DNA of 64,000 bases from Poseidonibacter lekithochrous. GTDB lineage: Bacteria > Campylobacterota > Campylobacteria > Campylobacterales > Arcobacteraceae. The stretch lies in contig NZ_JAHKQT010000042.1 of the NCBI RefSeq assembly GCF_018861145.1, positions 110,316 to 174,315 of the forward strand. The letters run 5' to 3'. How positions within the stretch are numbered: the first letter of the stretch is position 1; each line of letters opens with the position of its first letter. This document shows, one piece after another, positions 38,080-46,705 of the stretch. Position numbers and translations under genes: made by a program. Below the pieces are notes generated by a model that saw only the letters and a program-made list of their open reading frames with translations, ran no database searches and was not told the DNA's origin.

Positions 38080-38103
38080 GCTCTTGAAAGTGCTTTCATG
38101 AGC
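38080..38103 (+). repeat. Hairpin covering the start codon of the K+ channel gene
   Basis: GCTC (38080-38083) pairs with GAGC (38100-38103), and TGAAAG (38085-38090) pairs with CTTTCA (38093-38098), with one mismatch between. The ATG at 38098-38100 lies in the 3' arm. The only Shine-Dalgarno-like sequence, AGAAGG at 38075-38080, is 17 nt from the ATG in the linear sequence. Confidence 0.4.
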
Positions 38104-39219
38104 ATCTTAAGAAGAATCAAAAAAGCTCTTGGCTGGGAAATAAGATCAGCCAAGCCTGAATACGACTTAAACCCCGTAATCTACTCACAATTAAAACCAT
38201 TTAGACTACCTTTAGTTTTAGTTCAAGTTATCATGATGATAGGAACACTTGGATATATTATTATTGATGATTTCACCATTTTAGATGCTATTTACCAAAC
38301 AGGTATTACTTTTACAACTGTAGGTTTTGGTGAAGTGGCAGAAATATCACCTGCAGGTAGATTTTTTACAATTACTTTAATCATTTTTGGATTTGCAACT
38401 TTTACTTTGTCAATGGCTATTCTTATTGATGCTATGGTAAAAGGAAAACTATTTGATTTGTATAAGGAAAGAAATATGCTTTATAAAATTGCAAGATTAA
38501 GAAGACACTTTGTGATTTTTTATCACAATGAATATACAGCTCAATTAGCTAAACAATTTAGAGAAAATCATATTCCTTTTGTTGTTGTAGATCCAAGTGA
38601 AAACCTTGAACAAATTGCAAAAGAAAATGGTTACCCATATTATGTAAAAGAAGAGCCATATAAAGAAATAGCTTTTTTAAAGTCACATTTATCTTCAGCT
38701 AAAGGTGCAATTTCACTTTCAAAAAGTATTTCAGATAATATTACTTTAATTGCATCTGTTAGATTGTATGAAAAAGAATTAGGAAGACATCCTTTTTTAA
38801 TTATTGCAAATGCTGAAACACAAAATGAGAAAATTAGACTTAAAAAACTAGGAGCGGATAAAGTTGTAGCAACTCCTTCGTTAATGGCAAAAAGAGTTTC
38901 TGCAATGGCAATTAGACCAGACATGGAAAACGTGCTTGATGAGTTTTTATATAAAAGAGATACTCCTATTGATATGGAAGAAGTTTTTGTGAATGAAGAT
39001 TCATGGGCTGTGAATAAAGAAATAAAAGATTTACATTTAAGAGATAGATTAAAAGTTTCTGTAATAGGTATTACAGAAGAAAAAGGTAGATTTATACAAA
39101 TGCCAAAAGGAACAATTGTAATTAGCGCAAAATCAAAGCTATTATTAGTTGGTTCTCAAAAAGGTATTGCTAGATCTAGACGAATAATTAATCTAACAAT
39201 TAAACCAGAGGATATATAA
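38098..39219 (+). CDS. Two-helix potassium channel with RCK domain
   Basis: This is a 373-residue channel subunit. It has two membrane helices (about 38-55 and 88-112) around a pore loop with selectivity filter TVGFGE (residues 74-79) in place of the commoner TVGYGD. A cytoplasmic TrkA-N/RCK domain (about 135-260) begins RRHFVIFYHNEYTAQLAKQF, with a TrkA-C-like tail from about 290. This is the MthK/Kch layout, so it probably forms ligand-gated tetramers in the inner membrane. The start codon sits in a possible hairpin. argJ begins 1 nt after its stop. Confidence 0.9.
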   Translation: MSILRRIKKALGWEIRSAKPEYDLNPVIYSQLKPFRLPLVLVQVIMMIGTLGYIIIDDFTILDAIYQTGITFTTVGFGEVAEISPAGRFFTITLIIFGFATFTLSMAILIDAMVKGKLFDLYKERNMLYKIARLRRHFVIFYHNEYTAQLAKQFRENHIPFVVVDPSENLEQIAKENGYPYYVKEEPYKEIAFLKSHLSSAKGAISLSKSISDNITLIASVRLYEKELGRHPFLIIANAETQNEKIRLKKLGADKVVATPSLMAKRVSAMAIRPDMENVLDEFLYKRDTPIDMEEVFVNEDSWAVNKEIKDLHLRDRLKVSVIGITEEKGRFIQMPKGTIVISAKSKLLLVGSQKGIARSRRIINLTIKPEDI

Positions 39220-39220
39220 C

Positions 39221-40402
39221 ATGTTTACAATTTTACCAATTAAAGGTCATATTGATCAAATAGATGGCTTTAACTGTGATGGTATTAGTGCAGGATTAAA
39301 ACCAAGTGGAGATAAAGATTTAGGTTTTATTTATACATCAAAACCTTGTGATGTTCAGGCTTTATTTACTGACAATAAATTTCAAGCAGCACCTTTAAAA
39401 CATTTTTTACAGTATGAAGAGAATTTTAAAACAAACTTCGTTTTAATAAATTCAAAAAATGCAAATGCGATGACTGGAAAAAAAGGTATTGAAGATATTA
39501 ATACAATATTTAATTCACTACCTTTTGAATTAGTAAACCCAATTATGAGTTCAACTGGAGTTATTGGAAACCCTTTACCAATACAAAAAATAGTTGAGGG
39601 TGCAAAATCTTTTGATTTAACAGCAAATTCTGGTGAGAACTTATCAAAAGCTATAATGACAACAGATGCTTATGCAAAAACTTGTATGTATGAAGTAAAA
39701 CTAGAAGATGGTAAATCTTTTAAAATAGGTGCCGTTGCAAAAGGTGCTGGAATGATAAATCCAAATCTTGCAACAATGTTATGTTTTATTTGTACAGATG
39801 CGAATGTTTCTAATGCTGATATGAAAGAAGCATTAAAAGTAAATAGTAAAACAACTTTTAATGCAATCTCAGTTGATGGAGATACTTCTACAAATGATAC
39901 GGTAATGTTGTTAGCAAGTAAAGAATCAAATGCTTATGATAAGGAAGCTTTCTTTGAAGCTTTAAGACTTGTTATGCATGATATGGCTATGTTAATGGTT
40001 GCAGATGGTGAAGGTGCTAAAAAAGCAGTAGCATTTGAAGTTATAAATGCTAAAACAGTTGAAGAGGCTGAAATCGCTGCTAAAGCTTTATCAAATTCAT
40101 TGTTAGTAAAAACAGCTCTTTTTGGTGAAGATCCAAATTTTGGAAGAATTGCTTCAACTATAGGTGCTAGTAGAATAACTTGTGATGAAGAGACTTTAGT
40201 TATTTCATATAATAATGTTATTGTATATAATAAAGGTGAACTTTGCTTTGATGAAATACAAGAAGCAAAAGCCTCAAAAGTATTAAAAAATGATAATTTT
40301 AAAGTTATTTGTGATATTGGTTTAGGGGATAGTAATTTTACTGCATATGGCTGCGATTTAGGTTATAAGTATGTAGAAATTAACGCTGATTATCGTACTT
40401 AA
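39221..40402 (+). CDS. argJ: Bifunctional ornithine acetyltransferase/N-acetylglutamate synthase ArgJ
   Basis: This 393-residue Ntn-fold enzyme of arginine biosynthesis transfers the acetyl group from N-acetylornithine to glutamate. It cleaves itself before Thr185 in KGAGMINPNLATML, the diagnostic site. Other motifs are IMSSTGVIGNPLP (oxyanion hole region), TTDAYAK, and NDTVMLLAS. The chain ends with a family-typical C terminus, YKYVEINADYRT. An AGAGGATATATAAC leader inside the end of the channel gene provides a ribosome-binding site. Confidence 0.96.
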   Translation: MFTILPIKGHIDQIDGFNCDGISAGLKPSGDKDLGFIYTSKPCDVQALFTDNKFQAAPLKHFLQYEENFKTNFVLINSKNANAMTGKKGIEDINTIFNSLPFELVNPIMSSTGVIGNPLPIQKIVEGAKSFDLTANSGENLSKAIMTTDAYAKTCMYEVKLEDGKSFKIGAVAKGAGMINPNLATMLCFICTDANVSNADMKEALKVNSKTTFNAISVDGDTSTNDTVMLLASKESNAYDKEAFFEALRLVMHDMAMLMVADGEGAKKAVAFEVINAKTVEEAEIAAKALSNSLLVKTALFGEDPNFGRIASTIGASRITCDEETLVISYNNVIVYNKGELCFDEIQEAKASKVLKNDNFKVICDIGLGDSNFTAYGCDLGYKYVEINADYRT

Positions 40403-40468
40403 TATAAATTATTTTAAGATATATAATGATATAATTAAATAACAAAAATAAATATATAGGATAAAAAA

Positions 40469-40684
40469 ATGTTTCATGAAGATAGAGAATTAATTACAGA
40501 ATTAAAACAAAAAGATGCACACTTTCATAAATTATTTGATCAACATAATGATTTAGATAATGAAATTACAAAACTAGTTCAATCACATGTTGATGATGCT
40601 ACTATTGAGATGAAAAAGAAAGAAAAATTAAAACTAAAAGATGAACTTTACAATATGATTGTAAATCATAAAAATTCTAAGTAA
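40469..40684 (+). CDS. YdcH-family (DUF465) small protein
   Basis: This is a 71-residue helical protein of the YdcH/SlyX-like DUF465 family: MFHEDRELITELKQKDAHFHKLFDQHNDLDNEI, then a basic helix with KKKEKLKLKDELY. It probably forms an antiparallel coiled-coil hairpin. The molecular role is unknown. It stands alone between argJ and gyrA and is followed by a strong terminator at 40696-40731. An ATATAATGATATAATT stretch upstream holds likely -10 elements near 40425. Confidence 0.85.
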   Translation: MFHEDRELITELKQKDAHFHKLFDQHNDLDNEITKLVQSHVDDATIEMKKKEKLKLKDELYNMIVNHKNSK

Positions 40685-40695
40685 TTTTTATAATA

Positions 40696-40731
40696 AAAAG
40701 GGTCTAAAGTATTACTTTAGACCCTTTTTTT
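40696..40731 (+). terminator. Intrinsic terminator after the YdcH-family gene
   Basis: GGGTCTAAAGT (40700-40710) and ACTTTAGACCC (40714-40724) form a perfect 11-bp stem with an ATT loop, preceded by an A-run and followed by seven T residues. This is a textbook Rho-independent terminator that isolates gyrA from the upstream genes. Confidence 0.95.
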
Positions 40732-40823
40732 ATGCTTTTTTTTACACATTATCTTTCTTACAACTTATGCTAAGGGCTTTTTAGATAAAATAACTAAATA
40801 CTACAAAACAAAGGCCTTTGTTA

Positions 40824-43436
40824 ATGGAAAACCTTTTCGAAAACCAAGATATTATTGATATAAATATTGAAGACTCTGTAAAAGCGTCTTATTTAGATTA
40901 CTCAATGAGTGTAATTATTGGACGTGCGTTACCAGATGCGAGAGATGGATTAAAACCCGTACATAGAAGAATTCTATATGCTATGCATGATTTAAATATT
41001 ACTTCTAAATCATCTTATAAAAAATCGGCAAGAATTGTTGGAGATGTAATTGGTAAGTACCACCCTCATGGTGATAACTCTGTTTATGATGCATTAGTTA
41101 GATTAGCACAAGATTTCTCTATGAGAGCTCCTCTAATTGATGGTCAAGGGAACTTCGGTTCTGTTGATGGTGATAATGCAGCAGCTATGAGATATACCGA
41201 AGCACGTATGACCAAAGTAGCTGAAGAAGTTATGAAAGATCTTGATAAAGATACTGTAAACTTTACAGCTAACTATGATGATACTATGAAAGAACCATCA
41301 GTTATGCCTACTAGACTTCCAACCTTATTGTTAAATGGTTCAGAAGGTATTGCAGTTGGTATGGCTACAAAAATACCACCTCATAACTCAAATGAGTTAT
41401 TAGCAGCTACTTTACATATGGTTGACAACCCAGAAGCAACCGCTGATGAGTTAATGGAATTTATAAAAGGACCTGATTTTCCAACAGGTGGAACAATTTT
41501 TGGGCGTCGTGGAATTATTGATGCTTATAATACAGGTCGAGGACGTGTTAGAATAAGAGCTAAACATCATATCGAGACTAGAGGTAAAAAAGAGATTATT
41601 ATTCTTGATGAATTACCATACCAAGTAAACAAATCTAGATTGATTGAACAAATTGCAAACTTAGCAAAAGAAAAGCAAATTGAAGGAATCTCTGAAGTAA
41701 GAGATGAATCAGATAGAGATGGAATTAGAGTTGTAATTGAGCTTAAAAAAGATGCAATGAGTGAAATTGTATTAAATAACCTTTATAAATCAACTCCAAT
41801 GGAAAATACATTTGGAATTATTCTTTTAGCTGTTCATAATAAAGAACCAAAAGTATTTACTTTACCTGAATTAATAACAGTATTCTTATCACATAGAAAA
41901 ACTGTAATTATTAGAAGAACTATATTTGAATTAGAAAAAGCAAAAGCTAGAGCTCATATTTTAGAAGGTCTTAAAATTGCGCTTGATAATATTGATGAAG
42001 TAGTTAAAATAATTAGAGCATCAGCAAATGATACAGATGCTAGGGAAAAACTTCAGGCAAGATTTTCTTTATCTCATATTCAATCTCAAGCTATTTTAGA
42101 TATGAGACTTGGAAGATTAACAGGTCTTCAAAGAGATAAATTAGAAGCTGAATATCAAGAATTATTAATTTTAATTGATTATTTAGAAGCAATCTTAAAA
42201 TCTGAAGAAAGATTAAATGAGATTATTAAAGAAGAATTAATTGATGTAAAAGATAGATTTGCTTCTGAGAGAAGAACTGATATTGAAGATTCTTATGATG
42301 AAATTGATATTGAAGATTTAATTCCAAATGAGTCAATGGTTGTTACAATTACTCATAATGGTTATGTAAAAAGAGTACCAATTAAGTCTTACGAAAAACA
42401 AAGACGTGGTGGTAAAGGTAAAACAGCTGTAACTACTCATGATGATGACTTTATTGAAAGATTCTTTGTATCAAATACACATGATACTTTAATGTTTGTT
42501 ACAAATATGGGTCAATTATACTGGTTAAAAGTATATAAAATTCCTGAAGGTTCAAGAACTGCAAAAGGTAAAGCTGTTGTTAACTTAATTAATTTAAGAG
42601 ATGATGAAAAAATTATGGAAATAATTCCTACTACTGATTTTGATGAGTCTAAATCTTTAGCATTCTTTACTAAACATGGTATTGTAAAAAGAACATCATT
42701 ATCTGAATTTTCTAATATTAGATCAAATGGTGTTAGAGCTATTGTTCTTGATGATACTGATGAAGTTGTAACTGCAAAAATTACAGATGCAGAGTCACAG
42801 TTCTTAATGATTTTTACAAGCTTAGGACAATGTATTAGATTTGATATTGAGAAAACAAGAGAACAAGGTAGAAGTACTAGAGGTGTTAGAGGTATTAAAT
42901 TTAAACATGATTCTGATTATGTTGTTGATGCTGATGTAATCTCTGATGAAAGCCAAGAATTATTACCAATCTCTGAAAAAGGTATTGGAAAAAGAACAAC
43001 TGTTTCTGAATATAGATTAACAAATAGAGCAGGTTCTGGTGTTATATCAATGAAATTATCAAATAAAACTGGTAATGTTGTTGGAGAAGTTTTAGTTGAT
43101 GAAACTCAAGATTTAATGGCACTTACTTCTATTGGAAAAATGATTAGAGTTGACATGCAAACAATTAGAAAAGCTGGAAGAAATACTTCTGGTGTTATTA
43201 TTGTTAATGTTGATAAAGGGGATAAGGTTGTTTCAATTGCAAAATGTCCAAAAGAGGCTGAAGAAATTGAAGTAGATGAAAATGGTAATGTTATTAGATA
43301 TACAGAAGATGGTGAAATAATTCCAGCTGAAAAAATTGAATTAACAAGTACTGATCAAGAAGTTTCTTCAAGTGATAATAATGAAGAAAATGAAACATCT
43401 TTAATAGATGGTATAGAAAAAAATGAGGAAGACTAG
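40824..43436 (+). CDS. gyrA: DNA gyrase subunit A
   Basis: This 870-residue topoisomerase II subunit breaks and rejoins DNA through Tyr124 (AAAMRYTEARM). The N-terminal winged helix contains the quinolone-determining region KYHPHGDNSVYDALVRL with Asn85 and Asp89; Asn85 corresponds to Ser83 of E. coli. The C-terminal pinwheel carries the GyrA box QRRGGKG and ends in an acidic tail. I start at the ATG at 40824, 9 nt after AAAGG; the TTG at 40818 is too close. asd follows after 4 nt. Confidence 0.97.
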   Translation: MENLFENQDIIDINIEDSVKASYLDYSMSVIIGRALPDARDGLKPVHRRILYAMHDLNITSKSSYKKSARIVGDVIGKYHPHGDNSVYDALVRLAQDFSMRAPLIDGQGNFGSVDGDNAAAMRYTEARMTKVAEEVMKDLDKDTVNFTANYDDTMKEPSVMPTRLPTLLLNGSEGIAVGMATKIPPHNSNELLAATLHMVDNPEATADELMEFIKGPDFPTGGTIFGRRGIIDAYNTGRGRVRIRAKHHIETRGKKEIIILDELPYQVNKSRLIEQIANLAKEKQIEGISEVRDESDRDGIRVVIELKKDAMSEIVLNNLYKSTPMENTFGIILLAVHNKEPKVFTLPELITVFLSHRKTVIIRRTIFELEKAKARAHILEGLKIALDNIDEVVKIIRASANDTDAREKLQARFSLSHIQSQAILDMRLGRLTGLQRDKLEAEYQELLILIDYLEAILKSEERLNEIIKEELIDVKDRFASERRTDIEDSYDEIDIEDLIPNESMVVTITHNGYVKRVPIKSYEKQRRGGKGKTAVTTHDDDFIERFFVSNTHDTLMFVTNMGQLYWLKVYKIPEGSRTAKGKAVVNLINLRDDEKIMEIIPTTDFDESKSLAFFTKHGIVKRTSLSEFSNIRSNGVRAIVLDDTDEVVTAKITDAESQFLMIFTSLGQCIRFDIEKTREQGRSTRGVRGIKFKHDSDYVVDADVISDESQELLPISEKGIGKRTTVSEYRLTNRAGSGVISMKLSNKTGNVVGEVLVDETQDLMALTSIGKMIRVDMQTIRKAGRNTSGVIIVNVDKGDKVVSIAKCPKEAEEIEVDENGNVIRYTEDGEIIPAEKIELTSTDQEVSSSDNNEENETSLIDGIEKNEED

Positions 43437-43440
43437 ATAA

Positions 43441-44478
43441 ATGAGAAAATTTAATGTTGCAGTTGTTGGTGCAACTGGTGCAGTAGGTGAAGAACTTTTT
43501 AGAGTTATGGAAGCATATGACTTTCCTGTAAATAATATAGTACCATTAGCAAGTGCTAATAGTGCTGGGTCAAAAATTGAATATATTGGCAAAGAATATA
43601 CGGTTTTAGAATTAACTGAAACTGCATTTGAAGAAAATGAAGTTGATATTGCTTTCTTTTCTGCAGGTGGATCTATTTCTGAAAAATTTGCAAAATATGC
43701 TGTTGAAGCTGGTGCTATTGTCATTGATAATACAAGTCATTTTAGAATGGACCCAAAAGTTCCATTAGTAGTACCTGAAGTTAATCCTGAAGATATTAGA
43801 TTATGGAGAGAAACTGGAATTATTGCAAATCCAAATTGTTCAACAATTCAAATGGTATTATCTTTAAAACCATTAGATGAATTATATGGAATTAAAAGAG
43901 TTGATGTTTCAACATATCAAGCAGTTTCTGGTGCTGGAAAAGCCGGAATGGAAGAGCTAGTAAAACAAATGCAAGCATTTTTTGCATTTACATTAGATGA
44001 TGCTAAAAAAGAAGCTTTTGCTCATCAAATTGCATTAAATGTTATTCCTCAAATTGATGTTGCACAAGATAATGGATTTACTAAAGAAGAAATGAAAATG
44101 GTAAATGAAACTCAAAAGATTCTAAAGAAAAATATTCAAGTAGCAGCAACTTGTGTTAGAGTTCCAGTTTTAAGATCACATAGTGAATCAATTACAGTTA
44201 CATTTGGTTCTGATGTTGATGTAAGTGTTGGTGAAGTTAGAACGGCATTAGAAGAGTTTGAAAATATTGAAGTTATTGATGATTTAGAAAACAATGCCTA
44301 TCCTATGCCAATTGTATCAACAGATACTGATATAACTTATGTTGGAAGAATTAGAAAAGATGTATATGCTCCAAATATTGTTCATTATTTTAATGTTGCA
44401 GATCAAGTTAGAGTAGGTGCAGCAACAAATTCTGTAAGAATTGCATTAAAATGGATTGAAATGGAAAATGATATCTAA
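43441..44478 (+). CDS. asd: Aspartate-semialdehyde dehydrogenase
   Basis: This 345-residue enzyme reduces aspartyl phosphate to aspartate semialdehyde for lysine, threonine, methionine and peptidoglycan precursor synthesis. It has the NADP fold VAVVGATGAVGEEL, IDNTSHFRMD, the active-site Cys133 in ANPNCSTIQ, and the catalytic histidine in VPVLRSHSES. GAGGAA inside the end of gyrA is the ribosome-binding site. The stop overlaps the start of the next gene by one base. Confidence 0.96.
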   Translation: MRKFNVAVVGATGAVGEELFRVMEAYDFPVNNIVPLASANSAGSKIEYIGKEYTVLELTETAFEENEVDIAFFSAGGSISEKFAKYAVEAGAIVIDNTSHFRMDPKVPLVVPEVNPEDIRLWRETGIIANPNCSTIQMVLSLKPLDELYGIKRVDVSTYQAVSGAGKAGMEELVKQMQAFFAFTLDDAKKEAFAHQIALNVIPQIDVAQDNGFTKEEMKMVNETQKILKKNIQVAATCVRVPVLRSHSESITVTFGSDVDVSVGEVRTALEEFENIEVIDDLENNAYPMPIVSTDTDITYVGRIRKDVYAPNIVHYFNVADQVRVGAATNSVRIALKWIEMENDI

Positions 44479-44990
44479 TGATTGAAAGACTTTTTGAAAG
44501 CCTAATGTGGAAGAGTAGGTTATTTATTCTTCTAGCAGTTGTATTTGGACTTATAGGTTCAGTAATTTTATTTATTGTGGCTTCTGTTGATATATATGAA
44601 GTCCTAAGATATACACTTGATGTATATTTAAATGGATTACATCCTGAAGACTTTCATGAGGTTATTGTTAGTAAAATAATTGGAGCTGTTGATTTATATC
44701 TTATCGCAATTGTTATGTTAATTTTTGCATTTGGTATTTATGAGCTTTTTATATCTAAAATAGAAGTAGCTGAAGATAAAGAAACAGGAAATAATATTCT
44801 GGCGATTTCCTCTTTAGATCAATTAAAAGATAAAATAGCAAAAGTAATTATTATGGTGCTTGTAGTTGGATTTTTTCAAAGAGTACTACATATGAAATAT
44901 ACTAGTGCTTTAGAAATGTTGTATTTTGCACTTTCAATTATGGTATTAGCAATTGGACTTTACTTTTTAGGTAAAGTTGGAAAAAAGTAA
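44478..44990 (+). CDS. UPF0114 (YqhA) family membrane protein
   Basis: This is a 170-residue protein with about four membrane helices. It opens IERLFESLMWKSRLFILLAV, with WxSR conserved in the YqhA/UPF0114 family, and contains ISSLDQLKDKIAKVIIMVLVV, another family hallmark. The function is unknown. It overlaps asd by one base (TAATG) and precedes hemE by 31 nt, so it is probably cotranscribed with both. Confidence 0.85.
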   Translation: MIERLFESLMWKSRLFILLAVVFGLIGSVILFIVASVDIYEVLRYTLDVYLNGLHPEDFHEVIVSKIIGAVDLYLIAIVMLIFAFGIYELFISKIEVAEDKETGNNILAISSLDQLKDKIAKVIIMVLVVGFFQRVLHMKYTSALEMLYFALSIMVLAIGLYFLGKVGKK

Positions 44991-45021
44991 AAATTTTATA
45001 GATTAAAGAAGAGGAATATAA

Positions 45022-46059
45022 ATGTCAAAAATATTTGTAGATGCATGTTTAAGAAAAGAAACTCCTTATACTCCTGTATGGATGATGAGACAAGCTGGTA
45101 GATATTTACCAGAATATATGGCTGTTCGAGCAGAAGCTGGTAATTTTTTAAATCTTTGTCATGATCCTGAAAAAGCTTGTGAAGTAACTATTCAACCTTT
45201 AGATATTGTTGGAGTTGATGCTGCAATTTTGTTTTCTGATATTTTAGTTATTCCAAATGAAATGGGAATGCACTTGGATTTCGTAAAAGGTGAAGGTCCA
45301 ATTTTTAAAGACCCAATAGTAAGCGAATCAGATATTGATGAATTATTAGGTGGAGAAGCTGCTGCAAATAAACTTACATATGTATATGATACGATTAAGT
45401 TATTAAAGCAAAGACTTCCAGAAGATAAAGCTCTTATTGGATTTACAGGAGCTCCATGGACACTTGCAACATATATGATTGAAGGACAAGGTACTAAAAC
45501 ATATAATCTTTGTAAAAAGATGATGTATTCAAATCCTGAGCTTTTACACAAAATTTTAAGAAAAGTTACTGAAGTAGTTAAGTTTTATATGGAAAAACAA
45601 ATTGAAGCTGGTATTGATGTTGTTCAAATCTTTGATTCTTGGGCCTCTGCAATTGAACCAGGGAAATATGATGAGTTCTCATGGAAATATATGGTTGAAA
45701 TTGCTGATTATTTAAAAGCTAAGTATCCTAATGTTCCTATTATTATGTTCCCAAAAGGTGTATCTGCCTTTATTAATATGGGTGGAGTATATGGAAACTT
45801 TGATGTATTTGGAGTTGATTGGGGAACACCTATGGCAATGGCAAAAGAAAAGTTAGGTGAAAGATATGTTCTTCAAGGAAATATGGAACCTTGTAGACTA
45901 TATTCTAAAGAAGAGACTACTAAGTGTGTAGAAAAGATTCAAGAGACTATGCAAGGTGAGGGTCATATTTTTAACTTAGGACATGGTATTTTACCTGATG
46001 TTCCAGTTGAAAACGCAAAACACTTTGTTAGTGAATGTCAAAGAGTTTCAAAAAAGTAA
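45022..46059 (+). CDS. hemE: Uroporphyrinogen decarboxylase
   Basis: This 345-residue enzyme decarboxylates uroporphyrinogen III to coproporphyrinogen III in haem synthesis. Diagnostic motifs are [15 protein letters not shown] at residues 12-26 (substrate arginines), [12 protein letters not shown] with the catalytic aspartate, [18 protein letters not shown], and [15 protein letters not shown] at the C terminus. An AAGAGGAATATAA ribosome-binding site precedes the start. An 11-bp hairpin lies just after the stop. Confidence 0.97.
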   Translation: MSKIFVDACLRKETPYTPVWMMRQAGRYLPEYMAVRAEAGNFLNLCHDPEKACEVTIQPLDIVGVDAAILFSDILVIPNEMGMHLDFVKGEGPIFKDPIVSESDIDELLGGEAAANKLTYVYDTIKLLKQRLPEDKALIGFTGAPWTLATYMIEGQGTKTYNLCKKMMYSNPELLHKILRKVTEVVKFYMEKQIEAGIDVVQIFDSWASAIEPGKYDEFSWKYMVEIADYLKAKYPNVPIIMFPKGVSAFINMGGVYGNFDVFGVDWGTPMAMAKEKLGERYVLQGNMEPCRLYSKEETTKCVEKIQETMQGEGHIFNLGHGILPDVPVENAKHFVSECQRVSKK

Positions 46060-46063
46060 TAAA

Positions 46064-46094
46064 TTAAGAATAAGATTTCCCTTCTTATTCTTAA
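46064..46094 (+). terminator. Possible terminator after hemE
   Basis: TTAAGAATAAG (46064-46074) pairs with CTTATTCTTAA (46084-46094) around a 9-nt loop. There is no strong T-tract after the stem, so it could be a weak terminator or a 3'-end stabilising hairpin. Confidence 0.5.
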
Positions 46095-46183
46095 ATCTAA
46101 AAGTAAAAATTAATTTTAAAAACTAGTAAAAATTAGTAAAAAGCACATTCCTTTATAAATTTCAAAAAAAAACCAAAAATGGC

Positions 46184-46212
46184 TTGACAAACTATTTGTT
46201 TTTTACTATAAT
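46184..46212 (+). promoter_or_regulatory. Consensus promoter of the tRNA-Asn cluster
   Basis: TTGACA at 46184-46189 is followed after exactly 17 bp by TATAAT at 46207-46212, both perfect consensus, with a C-rich discriminator (TCCACCCC) next to the expected start. A perfect -35 is rare in this AT-rich genome and marks a strong stable-RNA promoter. The same architecture recurs at 63916-63944. Confidence 0.9.
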
Positions 46213-46239
46213 TCCACCCCATTAAAGAGGAATACATAT

Positions 46240-46314
46240 TCCGGCATAGCTCAGTGGTAGAGTAGATGACTGTTAATCATTTGGTCCCTGGTTCGAATCC
46301 AGGTGCCGGAGCCA
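46240..46314 (+). tRNA. tRNA-Asn (GTT), copy 1
   Basis: This 75-nt cloverleaf has acceptor TCCGGCA pairing with TGCCGGA, D arm TAGCTCAGTGGTAGAGTA, anticodon loop CTGTTAA giving GTT, T arm CCTGG-TTCGAAT-CCAGG, and an encoded GCCA end. It is the first of three identical copies. Confidence 0.97.
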
Positions 46315-46348
46315 TTAACCTTTTTAATGATTTATAAATTTATTAGAT

Positions 46349-46423
46349 TCCGGCATAGCTCAGTGGTAGAGTAGATGACTGTTAATCATTTGGTCCCTGG
46401 TTCGAATCCAGGTGCCGGAGCCA
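46349..46423 (+). tRNA. tRNA-Asn (GTT), copy 2
   Basis: This copy is identical over all 75 nt to the one at 46240, with anticodon GTT and encoded CCA. A 34-nt AT-rich spacer separates it from copy 1; no separate promoter is evident. Confidence 0.97.
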
Positions 46424-46455
46424 TCTTTTTAAATTTAAAAATAATACACTTACAT

Positions 46456-46530
46456 TCCGGCATAGCTCAGTGGTAGAGTAGATGACTGTTAATCATTTGG
46501 TCCCTGGTTCGAATCCAGGTGCCGGAGCCA
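46456..46530 (+). tRNA. tRNA-Asn (GTT), copy 3
   Basis: This is the third identical 75-nt copy with anticodon GTT and encoded CCA, 32 nt after copy 2. A terminator hairpin begins within 2 nt of its CCA end. Confidence 0.97.
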
Positions 46531-46531
46531 T

Positions 46532-46585
46532 AAAAGCTTCTAGATATTTGAACTTAGGTTCTTTTATCTGGAAGCTTTTTTTTTT
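46532..46585 (+). terminator. Terminator of the tRNA-Asn cluster
   Basis: AAAAGCTTCTAGATA (46532-46546) pairs with TATCTGGAAGCTTTT (from 46565), including one G-T type pair, and the stem runs into a long T-tract. It ends the three-tRNA transcript ahead of the nhaA control region. Confidence 0.9.
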
Positions 46586-46603
46586 GCCTAAAAAACTCTT
46601 CAG

Positions 46604-46626
46604 TTAAATGTCAATTAAATGTCAAG
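46604..46626. promoter_or_regulatory. 11-bp tandem repeat (operator candidate) upstream of nhaA
   Basis: TTAAATGTCAA occurs twice head to tail, at 46604-46614 and 46615-46625, with one helical turn between copies. The core TGTCAA-N5-TGTCAAG at 46609-46626 recurs at 50282-50299 on the minus strand with 15 of 18 positions identical. Such phased direct repeats are the usual target of OmpR-type regulators, and one is encoded at 48056. A TATAAT at 46660-46665 or CATACT at 46632-46637 could be the nhaA -10. Confidence 0.6.
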
Positions 46627-46705
46627 AATTCCATACTTATTATCTTTACAAAAATAATATATAATGATAAAAGTTTAACTAAAATGAATTATTATTAGGA
46701 GGATT

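Noticed and set aside
45192..45551. 119-codon minus-strand frame inside hemE
   Set aside because: It is antisense to highly conserved HemE motifs and has no start signals.
46240..46530. The three 75-bp repeats as a CRISPR or other repeat array
   Set aside because: They fold as complete tRNA-Asn cloverleafs with encoded CCA, and the spacers are short AT-rich intervals of differing sequence.
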